In this document: positions 42,045 to 51,038 of the stretch, one piece after another
Layout of the letters: every line of letters begins with the position of its first letter
Position numbering within the stretch: the stretch's first letter is position 1
Assembly: GCF_004365915.1 (NCBI RefSeq)
Contig: NZ_SODI01000001.1
Coordinates: 1,054,001-1,118,000 of the forward strand
DNA from: Cryobacterium psychrophilum
GTDB taxonomy: Bacteria; Actinomycetota; Actinomycetes; Actinomycetales; Microbacteriaceae
Direction of reading: 5' to 3'
Length of the DNA: 64,000 bases
Made by a program: the position numbers and the translations under genes
The notes under the pieces: generated by a model
What the model was told of the DNA's origin: nothing
The model's database searches: none
What the model saw: the letters and a program-made list of their open reading frames with translations, nothing else

Positions 42045-43595
42045 TTACAACTCAAGGAATCCGTCAGAGACGAGCTCGCGCATCTGCGGAAGCAGCTCGG
42101 ACCGAAGCGCAGCCTCGTCGACGCTCAGCAGTTGCGCGAGCGCACCCACGATCGCGCCGATGCTCAGCTCACCGTCGCATGCGCCCACGAGCCCGGCGAG
42201 CGCGGTGCTCAGCGGCACCGAGCGGCCGAACCCTCCGCCCTGATGCAGCGTCAACAGGGTCGGGTCATCCTGACCAGGCCAGTAGTGGCGTTCCTCGGTC
42301 ACATCGGATGCCACGGTGAGCGTCGCGCTCAGGAGCGCGGCGTCATCCGTCGCGGCCTGCCAGTCATGGGCGGCGAGGCAATCCGCCAGATGCGCGCCGA
42401 TTTCCGCCGCATTGTGGCCGAGGGCCTCCGGCAGACGCTCAAACCGATGCAGGGTGGGCGCGCCGGTCACCGGCCGGCGCAGCATCAGGTAGCCGAAGCC
42501 CACCTGGCGTACGTCGCGCGCCTCGAAGTCGTCGAGCCACGCCGCGTACAGCCGGTCGAAGTCGGGGGTGTCCGGGCGGGTACCGCCGTCGCGGATCCAC
42601 GTTTCGGCGTATTCCGTGGGCTGCTGCACCTCCCGCTCAATGATCCACGCGTCGAGCTCGGGCGTTTCGCCCAGCGAGCCGGGGGTGTTCGAGGTGAGCC
42701 AGGAGGCCAGCCGGTCGAACGCGTCGTCGTCGGCTCGATACTCCCAGTTGCCGAGGAGCTGCGCCACACCATCGGGGTTGAGGTGCTCCGCGGTGCCGCG
42801 CACCACGGCCTCCACGAGCGCGTCGCCGACCATTCCCCCATCGCGGTACTCATAGCTGGGTACGCCGGGAGTTCGCGGAGTGATCACGAACGGTGGGTTG
42901 GAGATGATGTGGTCGAAACGCTCGCCCGCGACGGGGTCGAAGAGGCTCCCCAGCCGAAACTCAATGTTGTTGACATCGTTGAGCCGGGCGTTGAGCGCCG
43001 CAAGTTCGAGGGCGCGCGGGGAGATATCGGTCGCCACGACCCGCGATGCCTGCCGCGCCGCGTGCAGGGCCTGGATGCCACAGCCGGTGCCCAGGTCGAG
43101 CACGGACTCCACCTGGATCGGCATGATGAGCGAGCTCAGCGTGCGCGAGGCCCCTCCCACCCCGAGCACGTGGTTTTCGCCGAGCGGGTGACCGAGCGCG
43201 AGCTCGCCCAGGTCGGAAACGATCCACCAGCTGCCGGCACCGGCCGCATCAAGGAACGAGTACGGCCGGAGCTCAACGAGGGGGCGCACTTCCCCTGCGT
43301 GCTCCGCCACGAGCCCCAGCTCCATCGCTCCCGCGACACCGAGCGACGGCAACGCCGCACGCAGGTCGTCGGCAGACACGGGCAGGCCCAGCACGAACAG
43401 TTGGGCGAGCGTCGCGGTGGGTTCGGGGCGGGAGAGACGTTCGCGCAGAGCGACGAGGGCCCGGCGGGCCGGCACCTGCTGGTTACGGCGCAGCGCGGCA
43501 TCCGCCTGGATTCCCCACAGCCCGGTGAGCGCACTCACCGAATAGTGGGCGGCGGTCAGGTCGGCGCGGAGCAGGTCAATCAGAGCGGAAGTCAC
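42045..43595 (-). CDS. class I SAM-dependent methyltransferase (N5-glutamine/rRNA methylase-like)
   Basis: 516 residues. An N-terminal helical domain of about 160 residues (DUF7059-like) precedes a methyltransferase domain: VESVLDLGTGCGIQALHAAR (SAM motif I), VVATDISPRALELAALNARL (motif II) and DHIISNPPFVITPR (catalytic NPPF, motif IV), as in HemK/RsmC-type enzymes that methylate amide or exocyclic amino groups. A C-terminal winged-helix-like segment follows. GTG 43595 is used, with 17 bases to the FAD monooxygenase stop. It is the last gene of the cluster but probably a housekeeping rRNA or protein methylase, not part of the polyketide route. Confidence 0.87.
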   Translation of the reverse strand: MTSALIDLLRADLTAAHYSVSALTGLWGIQADAALRRNQQVPARRALVALRERLSRPEPTATLAQLFVLGLPVSADDLRAALPSLGVAGAMELGLVAEHAGEVRPLVELRPYSFLDAAGAGSWWIVSDLGELALGHPLGENHVLGVGGASRTLSSLIMPIQVESVLDLGTGCGIQALHAARQASRVVATDISPRALELAALNARLNDVNNIEFRLGSLFDPVAGERFDHIISNPPFVITPRTPGVPSYEYRDGGMVGDALVEAVVRGTAEHLNPDGVAQLLGNWEYRADDDAFDRLASWLTSNTPGSLGETPELDAWIIEREVQQPTEYAETWIRDGGTRPDTPDFDRLYAAWLDDFEARDVRQVGFGYLMLRRPVTGAPTLHRFERLPEALGHNAAEIGAHLADCLAAHDWQAATDDAALLSATLTVASDVTEERHYWPGQDDPTLLTLHQGGGFGRSVPLSTALAGLVGACDGELSIGAIVGALAQLLSVDEAALRSELLPQMRELVSDGFLEL

Positions 43596-43612
43596 TCGTC
43601 CATTAAACCCGA

Positions 43613-44740
43613 CTACAACCACCGCATGGTGAAGGCCCTCGCCAGAAGGGCGTTGGCGGGCGGCTGCGCCAGGGCGCGCACGAGCGCGTTGCGCGCGCCG
43701 AGTCGCAGTCCGGTGGCCGGGCGGCCCATGTTCATGTTGAACCCGGCCTGCCGCGCAGCCATGACCGCGGCACGTCGCCTCCGCCGACCGTAGACCGCCA
43801 GAGCGGATACCGCTTCCCGCGGCTCGGCGAGACCCCGCTCGATGGCCGGGGCCAGGGCCACGGCGTCGAGCCACCCCAGGTTCATGCCCTGCCCACCGAT
43901 GGGGCTGATCTGGTGGCCGGCGTCGCCCACGAATGCTACCCGCCCGGCCGACAGGCGAGAGGCCAGGTGCTGCTGCACCGCGAACGCGCTTGCCACGCCG
44001 CGAGGGTCACCAACCTCGACGCCCGTGCGGTGACGGATGATCCCGGCCAGGTCGCCGCTCGTGGCCTCCGTCGCGAGAAAGTCGGTCATCGCCACCCACC
44101 GGCGGCGCCCGCCGGGTAAGGGGAAGGACTCCACCACTCCCCCGCGTTCGAAGAAGAGCATGGCGGTGTCGCCCAGGGCTCCCGTATCGGCATAGTCGCC
44201 CATCACATAGGTTTCACGGCGGCCGAGGGACGTCCAGCCGATGCGCATCACATCCCGAACCCGGCTCGTGGCACCGTCGGCCGCGACCACGAAACGTGCG
44301 GGAACGCTCTCGCCCGTTTCGGTGAGTACCTCCACGTGGTCTGGGTGTTCACGAATCCCGGTCACCGTGACGCCGCCGCGCGAGCAGCCGGGGCGCAGCT
44401 GCTCAAAGCGAGCGCGCAACAGAAACTCGGTGTCGTACTGCGGCAGCGTGACGATGAACGGGTAGCGGGTGGGTAGGTCCGCAAAGGACAGGCGCCCCAG
44501 GTCCAGGCCGTCACAGCGCACGCTGCCCTCCTGCACGTGCGTGCCGCGGCTCACGACCGCTCCCCCCACGCCGATGTCCTCGAGTACGCGCAGCAGCGGC
44601 GGGTGGATGCCGATCGCTCGCGACCGCATCGACGGCTCGGTGCGCCGCTCCAGCACCTGCACATCGAGTCCGCGCACCGCGAGCACGCAGGCCAGCATCG
44701 TGCCCACCGGGCCTCCGCCCACGATCACCACGTCACGCAC
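43613..44740 (-). CDS. FAD-dependent monooxygenase (SrsC/UbiH-like)
   Basis: 375 residues. Aromatic-hydroxylase-type flavoprotein: N-terminal VVIVGGGPVGTMLACVLAVRG, second FAD motif FVVAADGATSRVRD (DG motif), and AGRVAFVGDAGHQISPIGGQ with the GD motif. Predicted to hydroxylate the aromatic polyketide made by the type III PKS. Its start overlaps the methyltransferase stop by eight bases, so it is co-translated. In Streptomyces griseus SrsC, a similar enzyme, oxidises methylated alkylresorcinol to a hydroquinone. Confidence 0.88.
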   Translation of the reverse strand: MRDVVIVGGGPVGTMLACVLAVRGLDVQVLERRTEPSMRSRAIGIHPPLLRVLEDIGVGGAVVSRGTHVQEGSVRCDGLDLGRLSFADLPTRYPFIVTLPQYDTEFLLRARFEQLRPGCSRGGVTVTGIREHPDHVEVLTETGESVPARFVVAADGATSRVRDVMRIGWTSLGRRETYVMGDYADTGALGDTAMLFFERGGVVESFPLPGGRRRWVAMTDFLATEATSGDLAGIIRHRTGVEVGDPRGVASAFAVQQHLASRLSAGRVAFVGDAGHQISPIGGQGMNLGWLDAVALAPAIERGLAEPREAVSALAVYGRRRRRAAVMAARQAGFNMNMGRPATGLRLGARNALVRALAQPPANALLARAFTMRWL

Positions 44741-45506
44741 GGAAGCCGCCCGCTCCTCGCGCCGAAGCGGATGCCCCTGCCCGGCGCCGGGTGGTGCCCC
44801 GTGAAGCCGGTGCGGCCCACTCGAGCAGGAGGCGGGAGGGACGCCCGCGTACCACCCGCCAGCCGGGCGGCGCGACCGCGGTCAACTCTCGCGCGGTGAA
44901 ACTGCGTCGAATGGAGGTGAGTCCGTCCGGGCGGATGTAGGAGCGACGAAAGAACGGCCACGTTCCGACGGAGAAACCCAGATAGGCCAGGTGGCTGCGC
45001 TCGATATCGGCATGCAACACACGCTGGGCGGCGAGCCGCTCCGAGTCCACGAGCAGCGCCCCCAGCGCGGCCGCGCCCAGGTGATGCAGCATGTGGTTCG
45101 ACACGACGAAGTCAAACCGTGCCCCTTCGCTCACGAGTTCTGAACTGTAGGCGCGACGGAACGTGAGTCCCTGCTGCACCGGCTGAGCGAGGCAGAACGC
45201 GTGCGCACGGGCATCCGGGTCAATGCCCGTGACATCGAGGCGCAGGCCGTCCCGCACCGCCCACCGGGCGAGTGCCCGCGACACGTCCCCGCCGCCGGAG
45301 CCAATATCGAGCAGGGTCGTGAGCCGCGTGGTCGACAGGAACGGCCGAATATCGCGGCGGTATATCGCGCCCCAGCCCGACACCACGGCGTTGACCAGAC
45401 GAAAGTCTGCGTAGGTTCGCGTCAGCATGTCGGGGTCGCAGGGGCCGTCCATGATCTCGACCGCGTCATCCGCTCGCCCGCGGAGCGAGGGCATGAGCAC
45501 GCTCAC
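44733..45506 (-). CDS. SAM-dependent methyltransferase (SrsB-like)
   Basis: 257 residues. SAM motif I is LTTLLDIGSGGGDVSRALAR; DVTGIDPDARAHAF and FDFVVSNHMLHHLG follow. A C-terminal low-complexity Arg/Ala/Gly tail has no visible function. It starts at ATG 45506 inside the PKS stop (ATGA overlap) and overlaps the monooxygenase start, so it is the middle gene of a tight three-gene set. Position equals SrsB, an O-methyltransferase acting on the resorcinol ring. Confidence 0.86.
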   Translation of the reverse strand: MSVLMPSLRGRADDAVEIMDGPCDPDMLTRTYADFRLVNAVVSGWGAIYRRDIRPFLSTTRLTTLLDIGSGGGDVSRALARWAVRDGLRLDVTGIDPDARAHAFCLAQPVQQGLTFRRAYSSELVSEGARFDFVVSNHMLHHLGAAALGALLVDSERLAAQRVLHADIERSHLAYLGFSVGTWPFFRRSYIRPDGLTSIRRSFTARELTAVAPPGWRVVRGRPSRLLLEWAAPASRGTTRRRAGASASARGAGGFRA

Positions 45507-46756
45507 CCCACGCTGACGGTCATGAGTGCCGACTCGACCGTGAGCCCCGGCCCGAACGCCATGGCGCAGAGGCGTTCGCCGTGTGCGCTCGTCGGCTCGT
45601 CGAGAATGGCCTTCATCACGAACAGGACGGTGGCGCTGCTCATGTTCCCGTGAGCCCGCAGCGTCTCGCGGGAGGGGCGCAGTTGCGCTTCACTCAGTCG
45701 GAGCTTCGCCTCTGTCTTGTCCAGGATGCTGCGCCCGCCCGGGTGGATGGCCCAGTGCGCGATGGCCTCGCTCGGGGCGGGGGCCAGAAGGGTGGCGACC
45801 GAGCCGGCGGAGGCGGGCTCCCGGCTGGCAGCATCCCTGGATTCGTCGGGCACGAGCGCCGCGGTGAGGGCCGTGAAACCGAGACCATCGTCGGTGAGCA
45901 GTGAGCTGAGCGCCGAGTCACGCGCCATGAGCGGTGCGAGCGCGCTCTCGATGTGCTCGTCGATGATGTGCGGCACGTACGTGCTGAGCACCATTTCAAA
46001 GCCCTCATCACCGATTTTCCACGCCATGTCCCCCTCGCCGATCGGCGTGATCACCGTCTCGAAGACGTCGAGATCGAGCGCCTTCTCCCCCGGGTACGGC
46101 GCTCGAGCACTCACGATTCCCGCGGCGGCCCCATCGGAGAAGAGCGAGGAGGCCACGATCGTGTCGGGGTCGTTGGACGTGCGCAGATGCAGGGAGCAGA
46201 GCTCGGCGCTCACGACGAGCACGACCGCTTCGGGGTCGGCCTCCACGAATTGTTTGGCGGTGCGCAGCGCCGGCATTGCGGCGTAGCAGCCCATGAAACC
46301 CAGGTGATACCGCTGGGTGGCGGGGCTTAGCCCCAGCTCACGCACAAGCATGTAGTCGGGCCCTGGGGCGAAGAATCCGGTGCAGGAGACAGTGACAACG
46401 TGCGTGATGTCGGAGGCCTCAACCCCAGGACATGACTCGAGGGCACGGCGACCGGCTTCCACGAACAATTTGGTGGCCTCCACGATGTAGAGCTCGTTGC
46501 GCACGCGCGTGCCGGGAACAAGCAATCGTCGCTCCACCGGATCGAAGAACTGCGCACTCGCACCGTCGGCATCAAGGTTGAGCTCCTCAATGACCGTATG
46601 GCGGGTGTCGATTCCCGACACGTTGAAGGAGGTGTTGACGAGGCGTTGGCCGAGTCGACTCAGTCCTGGCTGGGCCGCGAACACGTCGCGAACCTGCTCC
46701 TGGTACAGCACGGTGGGCGGAACTGCAGTCTGGAGCGATCTCAGCGTGACGGCCAT
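45503..46756 (-). CDS. type III polyketide synthase (alkylresorcinol/alkylpyrone type)
   Basis: 417 residues. The catalytic triad of chalcone-synthase-fold enzymes is complete: Cys157 in LGFMGCYAAM, His338 in WAIHPGGRSILD and Asn371 in AHGNMSSAT. The enzyme extends a fatty acyl-CoA with malonyl units and cyclises to a resorcinol or pyrone. ATG 46756 (MAVTLRSLQT) is preferred over 46771. It is upstream of a methyltransferase and an FAD monooxygenase, matching the srsABC gene order for phenolic lipids, so the product is probably a membrane-associated phenolic lipid. The chain length cannot be read from the sequence. Confidence 0.93.
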   Translation of the reverse strand: MAVTLRSLQTAVPPTVLYQEQVRDVFAAQPGLSRLGQRLVNTSFNVSGIDTRHTVIEELNLDADGASAQFFDPVERRLLVPGTRVRNELYIVEATKLFVEAGRRALESCPGVEASDITHVVTVSCTGFFAPGPDYMLVRELGLSPATQRYHLGFMGCYAAMPALRTAKQFVEADPEAVVLVVSAELCSLHLRTSNDPDTIVASSLFSDGAAAGIVSARAPYPGEKALDLDVFETVITPIGEGDMAWKIGDEGFEMVLSTYVPHIIDEHIESALAPLMARDSALSSLLTDDGLGFTALTAALVPDESRDAASREPASAGSVATLLAPAPSEAIAHWAIHPGGRSILDKTEAKLRLSEAQLRPSRETLRAHGNMSSATVLFVMKAILDEPTSAHGERLCAMAFGPGLTVESALMTVSVG

Positions 46757-46817
46757 ACGACAGTGTGGCATGCACTCCCGATTTTCGCTGGACTTTTATC
46801 GCCACGAATGGCCCGGG

Positions 46818-47702
46818 TCAGGGCAGGCGGGAGAACAACCGAATCCCTGTGAGGGCCAGCGTGAGCCCCGCCGTCACAATCGCGGTGACGCCGCCGACGT
46901 AGGCCACGAACAGGTCGACCGACTCCCGGAATTCAAACACGAACGTTGCGGCGAGCGCGATCCCGGCCACGGCTGCGAAGGGCACGAGCGATACACGCAA
47001 GAGTCGCGTGAACGTGGATGCCCGGGGCAGTGCCAGGCGAGTCGTCTGCACGTTCACCGGCGCTCTCGTCCCGGCTCCGCTTCGAGGCCACGCGAGCACC
47101 GCCCCACCCACACAACCCCAGAACGCCACCACGAGCAGCGACGCGATGACGTCGCTCGGCCGATGCCATTGGTTGGCGAGGGTCGCTGCGCCGGCGAGCA
47201 CGGCGAATGCGGTACCGGCCACGGCCAGGATCGGCCGCAGGCGCGGGCTGGCCACGAGAAAGACCACCAGCGCGGACGCTGCGGCCACAGTCGTGTGCCC
47301 CGAGGGGAAGGAGTTGCCCGCGTACCCCGATACTCCGAGATCTGGTCGGTCGAGTAAACCGTGCTTGAGCAGCTGCGCCGACAGCACAGCGGCGGCGGCC
47401 ACCCCGAGTGCCACGACGAGGGTGCGCCAGTTGCGACGCAGCACGGCGATCAGGCCCGTAACGAGGAAGGCGAGTACCACTGCGACGGAGGGCACCGAGT
47501 CGAGCAAACCGCGGGTGAACGGCGTCACGCTGCGGTGTCCGAATTGCGCGCCGTCGTACGCGAGCTGATCAGCACTCTGCCCGGCGTGCGAGGCAACGAA
47601 GAAGAAATAAAGGGCGATGAACGCCAACGCCACGAGCGCTGCACCACCGAGATATCGAGCCGACTCGGAGGGAAGGGGGGAGCGCACGATCCAGCATGCC
47701 AT
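46818..47702 (-). CDS. PAP2-family membrane phosphatase
   Basis: 294 residues, about eight spans. PAP2 motifs: KHGLLDRPDL (motif C1, K-x6-R-P-like), NSFPSGHTTVAAA (C2, P-S-G-H) and NQWHRPSDVIAS (C3, H-R-x-S-D variant). Substrates are lipid phosphates such as undecaprenyl or phosphatidic acid diphosphates. It lies 61 bases upstream of the PKS gene on the same strand and probably leads the operon. Start ATG 47702 has only a weak G-rich upstream sequence. Confidence 0.88.
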   Translation of the reverse strand: MACWIVRSPLPSESARYLGGAALVALAFIALYFFFVASHAGQSADQLAYDGAQFGHRSVTPFTRGLLDSVPSVAVVLAFLVTGLIAVLRRNWRTLVVALGVAAAAVLSAQLLKHGLLDRPDLGVSGYAGNSFPSGHTTVAAASALVVFLVASPRLRPILAVAGTAFAVLAGAATLANQWHRPSDVIASLLVVAFWGCVGGAVLAWPRSGAGTRAPVNVQTTRLALPRASTFTRLLRVSLVPFAAVAGIALAATFVFEFRESVDLFVAYVGGVTAIVTAGLTLALTGIRLFSRLP

Positions 47703-47752
47703 AATCGCCGCCCCAGATACATCGAAAACCAGTTCGTGTCACAGTCAACCAC

Positions 47753-47780
47753 TTGACTTTCGCCTGCTCCGGCGTATTTT
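47753..47780 (+). promoter_or_regulatory. promoter for a leaderless small gene
   Basis: TTGACT (47753-47758) and TATTTT (47775-47780) with 16 bases between. The ATG at 47788 lies seven bases after the -10 box, where transcription would begin, so the mRNA is probably leaderless; no ribosome binding site is present. Confidence 0.65.
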
Positions 47781-47787
47781 CTCGAAT

Positions 47788-48000
47788 ATGTTTAAGTTTC
47801 ATTGGCGCAACAAGAAGTCCGAGCAGCCACGCCCCACGCGCCGGGCGGTAGGCGACAACAGTGGATTCACTGACCTGGAAGGCGACTTCGAGTCTGAACG
47901 CCGCCGCGCTGAGTCCAGCGAGGCGAGCCACCCGAAACCGGACAAGCACGACGATGATCCTCATCTCCCCGGAGGCTGGTCGGCATTCACCCACCCCTAG
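47788..48000 (+). CDS. small hydrophilic hypothetical protein
   Basis: 70 residues, strongly charged (MFKFHWRNKKSEQ, FESERRRAESSEAS, HPKPDKHDDDPHLPGG), no recognised domain, no membrane segment, possibly disordered. The gene has a good promoter and is probably translated without a leader. Its last codons read CCC-TAG, and the TAG is part of the CTAG at 47997-48000 duplicated by the adjacent insertion sequence, so the insertion hit the stop codon without altering the protein. Confidence 0.7.
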   Translation: MFKFHWRNKKSEQPRPTRRAVGDNSGFTDLEGDFESERRRAESSEASHPKPDKHDDDPHLPGGWSAFTHP

Positions 48001-48013
48001 GACGCTGCTGATT
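48001..48013. repeat. left terminal inverted repeat of the IS1182-family element
   Basis: GACGCTGCTGATT; its reverse complement is the right end at 49805-49817. Confidence 0.88.
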
Positions 48014-48187
48014 TAGGGGTTGTGGGGAGGCCTGGCGAGTCGTGAGAGCGATTTTTGGCCTGTGTATTTCATGGTGACGCCTCTCATTTCTCGTTTTTGT
48101 GGTGGTGTTGATCTTCGCGTGCGGGGCGGTTGCGGTCTCTGATGGCCGTCTGCGGCCGGCGGCCGTGGGTGGCCGTCTTCCGGGGTG

Positions 48188-49744
48188 TTATCCCATGGCC
48201 CAGATCCCGCTCTGGCGGGTGAGGCCGAGGTTCAGGAGCCGTTTAAGGTTGATTCCGGCCGCCCGATTCACCCACCACGCGTTGTTCTTCACGACGCCTC
48301 GGTAAGGGACGCGGCGGGACTTGCGTGTCATCCAGGCGATGGAGCGTTCAACCATCGGCCGGTGTTGTCGATAATCGGCTTGGAAGAGCGGATCCTGAGC
48401 CCGGACACGGTGCTCCCGGCGGATGGCGTCATGCTCACGGAGCAGCATTTTCTTGCCGCTCTTCGCCGTCGTGCACTGCTTCATGAGGGGGCAGGTGGCG
48501 CAGGAACTACCAAAACTTGCGCGCCCCGCAGCACTGAGTGGGCGGGTCTGACCCGCTGGGCAGGTGACCGTGTTCGTGGTCTCGTCGATAGTGAAATCAT
48601 CGACGGTGAAGCCGCCGGGAATCGCCCGTCCCAGCGGCGGTGGTTTGATGATCGCGGTGTGACCGGCGGCGGTGATCGCGGCGAGAAGCTCACCACTGCC
48701 ATAAGCAGAATCGCCCAGAACATCGACGTTCTGGGCGCCGATGCTCGTGTCTTTGGTGACTAGTTCCATGCCGCGGGCCGCGTCGCTGTTGGCCAAACCA
48801 GCCGCCTTGGTCAGGATCGCCGCGGTCACCAGGCCCGTGTCCGGTTCGATGATGATGTGGCTTTTGAAGCCGTCGACTTTCTTCTGCCGGCTCTTGTGCG
48901 CGTGACGGGCATCAGGATCAACGGTGGAAATGACCCGGTCCGGGGCGACCCGCCGTGCAATTTTCCACCGCCCCTCCGTTTCATGCGACCCGTCTGCCGG
49001 CTCAACGTCCTGCCCGGCGACCAACGCGAGCAGGGCGACGGTTTCCTGCTGCGCGTCGGTGAGAACCGTCGGGTCAATGCCGGCCAGCAAGGACAGGGCA
49101 TCGGTGACGAGCGCGGACACGAGGTCGTCGCGAGCGGCTCGGTCATCCCACGCGATATCCGGTTTCCCTGGCTTCGCGTAATCGTGACCGGTCAACGCGG
49201 ACACGAGCACATCCGCGCCGGGAATCTCCCGGCCCACCCGGCGGATCTGCGCAACGAGCTGTGTGACGGTGTCCTGACGCGCGACAGCGTCCTCCAAAAT
49301 TGTGGAGTCCAACGCGCGTCGCTTCCGACCCGATAACGCCCCGGACTGCTCGATAACCTCGGTCACTGCCTCAAAAATACGGTGGGGGCGCGTGCTGTTC
49401 GCGAGGCGGCGGCGCCAATACGTGAGGACCGTCGGATGAAACGACGCGTCCGTCAACGCGAACCCGCAGGCCGCTTTCCACCGCAAGTCGAACGTGACCG
49501 CCTCGGCCGTTTCCCGATCCGAGAGGCTATGCAACGTCTGCAACACCATCACCGACGCGATCACATCAACTGGAGTGGACGGGCGCCCCCGACCGGACGG
49601 AAACAAATCCTCGAACGCGTCATCGGGGAACAACTCGTGCCGATGATCGGCGAGGAACTTGAACACGGAACCCGCTGGAAGCATATGCCCCGCCATCGAC
49701 TCGACATCCAAAAGCTGACGTTGACCATCATCACGACCCTGCAT
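48188..49744 (-). CDS. IS1182-family transposase
   Basis: 518 residues, full length, starting MQGRDDGQRQLLDVESMAG as typical for the family. It carries the N-terminal DUF772-like helix-turn-helix region (ELFPDDAFEDLFPSGRGRP, VDVIASVMVLQTLH), the DDE catalytic core (first Asp in RALDSTILEDA, second in VDVLGDSAYGSGELL, Glu in MVERSIAWM), and a C-terminal Cys cluster (CPAGQTRPLS..SSCATCPLMKQC). All parts are intact, so the element may be active. The frame is free of stops, which argues for recent arrival. It is transcribed opposite to the gene it borders. Confidence 0.93.
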   Translation of the reverse strand: MQGRDDGQRQLLDVESMAGHMLPAGSVFKFLADHRHELFPDDAFEDLFPSGRGRPSTPVDVIASVMVLQTLHSLSDRETAEAVTFDLRWKAACGFALTDASFHPTVLTYWRRRLANSTRPHRIFEAVTEVIEQSGALSGRKRRALDSTILEDAVARQDTVTQLVAQIRRVGREIPGADVLVSALTGHDYAKPGKPDIAWDDRAARDDLVSALVTDALSLLAGIDPTVLTDAQQETVALLALVAGQDVEPADGSHETEGRWKIARRVAPDRVISTVDPDARHAHKSRQKKVDGFKSHIIIEPDTGLVTAAILTKAAGLANSDAARGMELVTKDTSIGAQNVDVLGDSAYGSGELLAAITAAGHTAIIKPPPLGRAIPGGFTVDDFTIDETTNTVTCPAGQTRPLSAAGRASFGSSCATCPLMKQCTTAKSGKKMLLREHDAIRREHRVRAQDPLFQADYRQHRPMVERSIAWMTRKSRRVPYRGVVKNNAWWVNRAAGINLKRLLNLGLTRQSGIWAMG

Positions 49745-50084
49745 GAATCAAGTCTTAATCATCGGCCCGCAAACCCGAGCAGGCGCGCCTTAATACCCCA
49801 GATTAATCAGCAGCGTCCTAGCGACGGGCGAGCCGGCACGGGAGGTCGCCCTGCGGGCGGCGGTGCGTTTCCAGCGCTGTCCCACCTCACCGTCGGCTTC
49901 GTTTTCAGCGCGCTCCTGTGCAGTGCGGCAACGGGCCGGAATGAGTCTCGTGCCGTGCCGTACCCGAACAGATACCAAACAATTGCGTGGCGTACACCCA
50001 ACATTCACCTGGGTCTGATCGAATAGAGTGAGAAAAGTGAGTGCGCGCGCTCAGAGTGCGTACCTCAGAACGAATGGAAGCTCC
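49745..50084. other. IS right end and flank, no supported gene
   Basis: Bases to 49817 belong to the IS; from 49822 the original downstream sequence of the 70-codon gene resumes, with a possible small stem (GGGCGA / TCGCCC around 49825-49850). Open frames here have no family match. The start region of the phosphoesterase gene, ATG-rich but without clear boxes, lies at the end. Confidence 0.4.
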
Positions 50085-51038
50085 GTGAACATTCGAACGG
50101 CCGAATATCCTCGGCCGGACCATTTCCTGTTACACCTGAGTGATACCCACCTGCTGGCGGGGGGTGGCCGCCTCTATGGGAGTGTGGATGTTGAAGCGCA
50201 CCTCGCCGAGCTGTTCCGCGAGGTCGAGGCCTCCGGAGCCCGGCCAGAGGCAATTGTGTTCACGGGCGACCTCACCGACAAGGGTGAACCCGGTGCGTAC
50301 GCACGCCTGCGGGAGATGGTCGAACCGGTCGCCGAGCGCATGGGTGCCCGTGTCATCTGGGTGATGGGCAACCACGACGACCGCGCGGCCTTCCGCGAGG
50401 GACTCTTCGATAAGGCGCCGAGCGAAAGTCCCTTCGAGGGCCCCGTCGACCACGTCTATGAGCTCAACGGTCTGCGGCTGATCACACTCGACACGACCGT
50501 ACCCGGCCACCATTACGGCGAGGTGTCACCCGAACAGCTCGACTGGTTGGCACACGAGCTGAGCGTTCCTGCTCCGGACGGCACCATCCTGGCCCTGCAC
50601 CATCCGCCCGTACCGAGCGTGTTGGACCTCGCGGTGGCCGTGGAGCTGCGCGACCAGCAGCCGCTTGCCCGCGTGCTTCGCAACACCGATGTGCGCAGCA
50701 TTATCGCCGGCCACCTGCACTACTCGTCGACGGCGACGTTTGCAGGAATCCCCGTTTCTGTGGCATCCGCTACCTGCTACACGCAGGATCTCAATGTTCC
50801 GGTGGGCGGGACCCTTGGTCGCGATGGTGCCCGGGCGTTCAATCTGGTTCATGTCTTCCCGGACACCGTGCTTCACTCGGTCGTACCGCTCGGCACATTC
50901 CCCACGCTCGAGCACATCGACGCGGCGGAGACCGCCCGTCGGCTGCAGGCGTCCGAGATCGCCATTACCCCGTCGGGAACTTCGCCTGCATGGCACGAGC
51001 CGCCAATGACCACGCCGATCCCGGTTCTGAGCTCGTAA
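50085..51038 (+). CDS. metallophosphoesterase, CpdA (3',5'-cyclic AMP phosphodiesterase) type
   Basis: 317 residues. The dinuclear metal site is complete: LHLSDTHLL (D-x-H), [10 protein letters not shown] (G-D), [11 protein letters not shown] (G-N-H-D), [10 protein letters not shown] and [10 protein letters not shown] (G-H-x-H). This is the CpdA/Icc class. The substrate may be cAMP, other cyclic nucleotides or a phospholipid head group. GTG 50085 (VNIRTAEY) with GGAAG seven bases before it is preferred over the start at 50028. The 3' end overlaps by 74 bases, antisense, with the stealth gene. Confidence 0.9.
   Translation: MNIRTAEYPRPDHFLLHLSDTHLLAGGGRLYGSVDVEAHLAELFREVEASGARPEAIVFTGDLTDKGEPGAYARLREMVEPVAERMGARVIWVMGNHDDRAAFREGLFDKAPSESPFEGPVDHVYELNGLRLITLDTTVPGHHYGEVSPEQLDWLAHELSVPAPDGTILALHHPPVPSVLDLAVAVELRDQQPLARVLRNTDVRSIIAGHLHYSSTATFAGIPVSVASATCYTQDLNVPVGGTLGRDGARAFNLVHVFPDTVLHSVVPLGTFPTLEHIDAAETARRLQASEIAITPSGTSPAWHEPPMTTPIPVLSS

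Larger units (their letters stand above)
48001..49817. mobile_element. IS1182-family insertion sequence, complete
   Basis: 1,817 bases. Terminal inverted repeats GACGCTGCTGATT (48001-48013) and AATCAGCAGCGTC (49805-49817) match over 13 bases, and the copies are flanked by CTAG at 47997-48000 and 49818-49821. CTAG is its own reverse complement, so it may be the duplicated target or part of the repeat. One full-length transposase gene occupies the element. The IS has hit the stop codon of the small gene at 47788-48000. Confidence 0.9.

Noticed and set aside
42132..43793. A 553-codon plus-strand frame opposite the class I methyltransferase
   Set aside because: Shadow frame with His/Arg/Val/Gly bias; the methyltransferase shows SAM and NPPF motifs.
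49807..50026. Short minus-strand frames in the IS right flank
   Set aside because: They begin or end inside the IS terminal repeat and show no recognisable protein.
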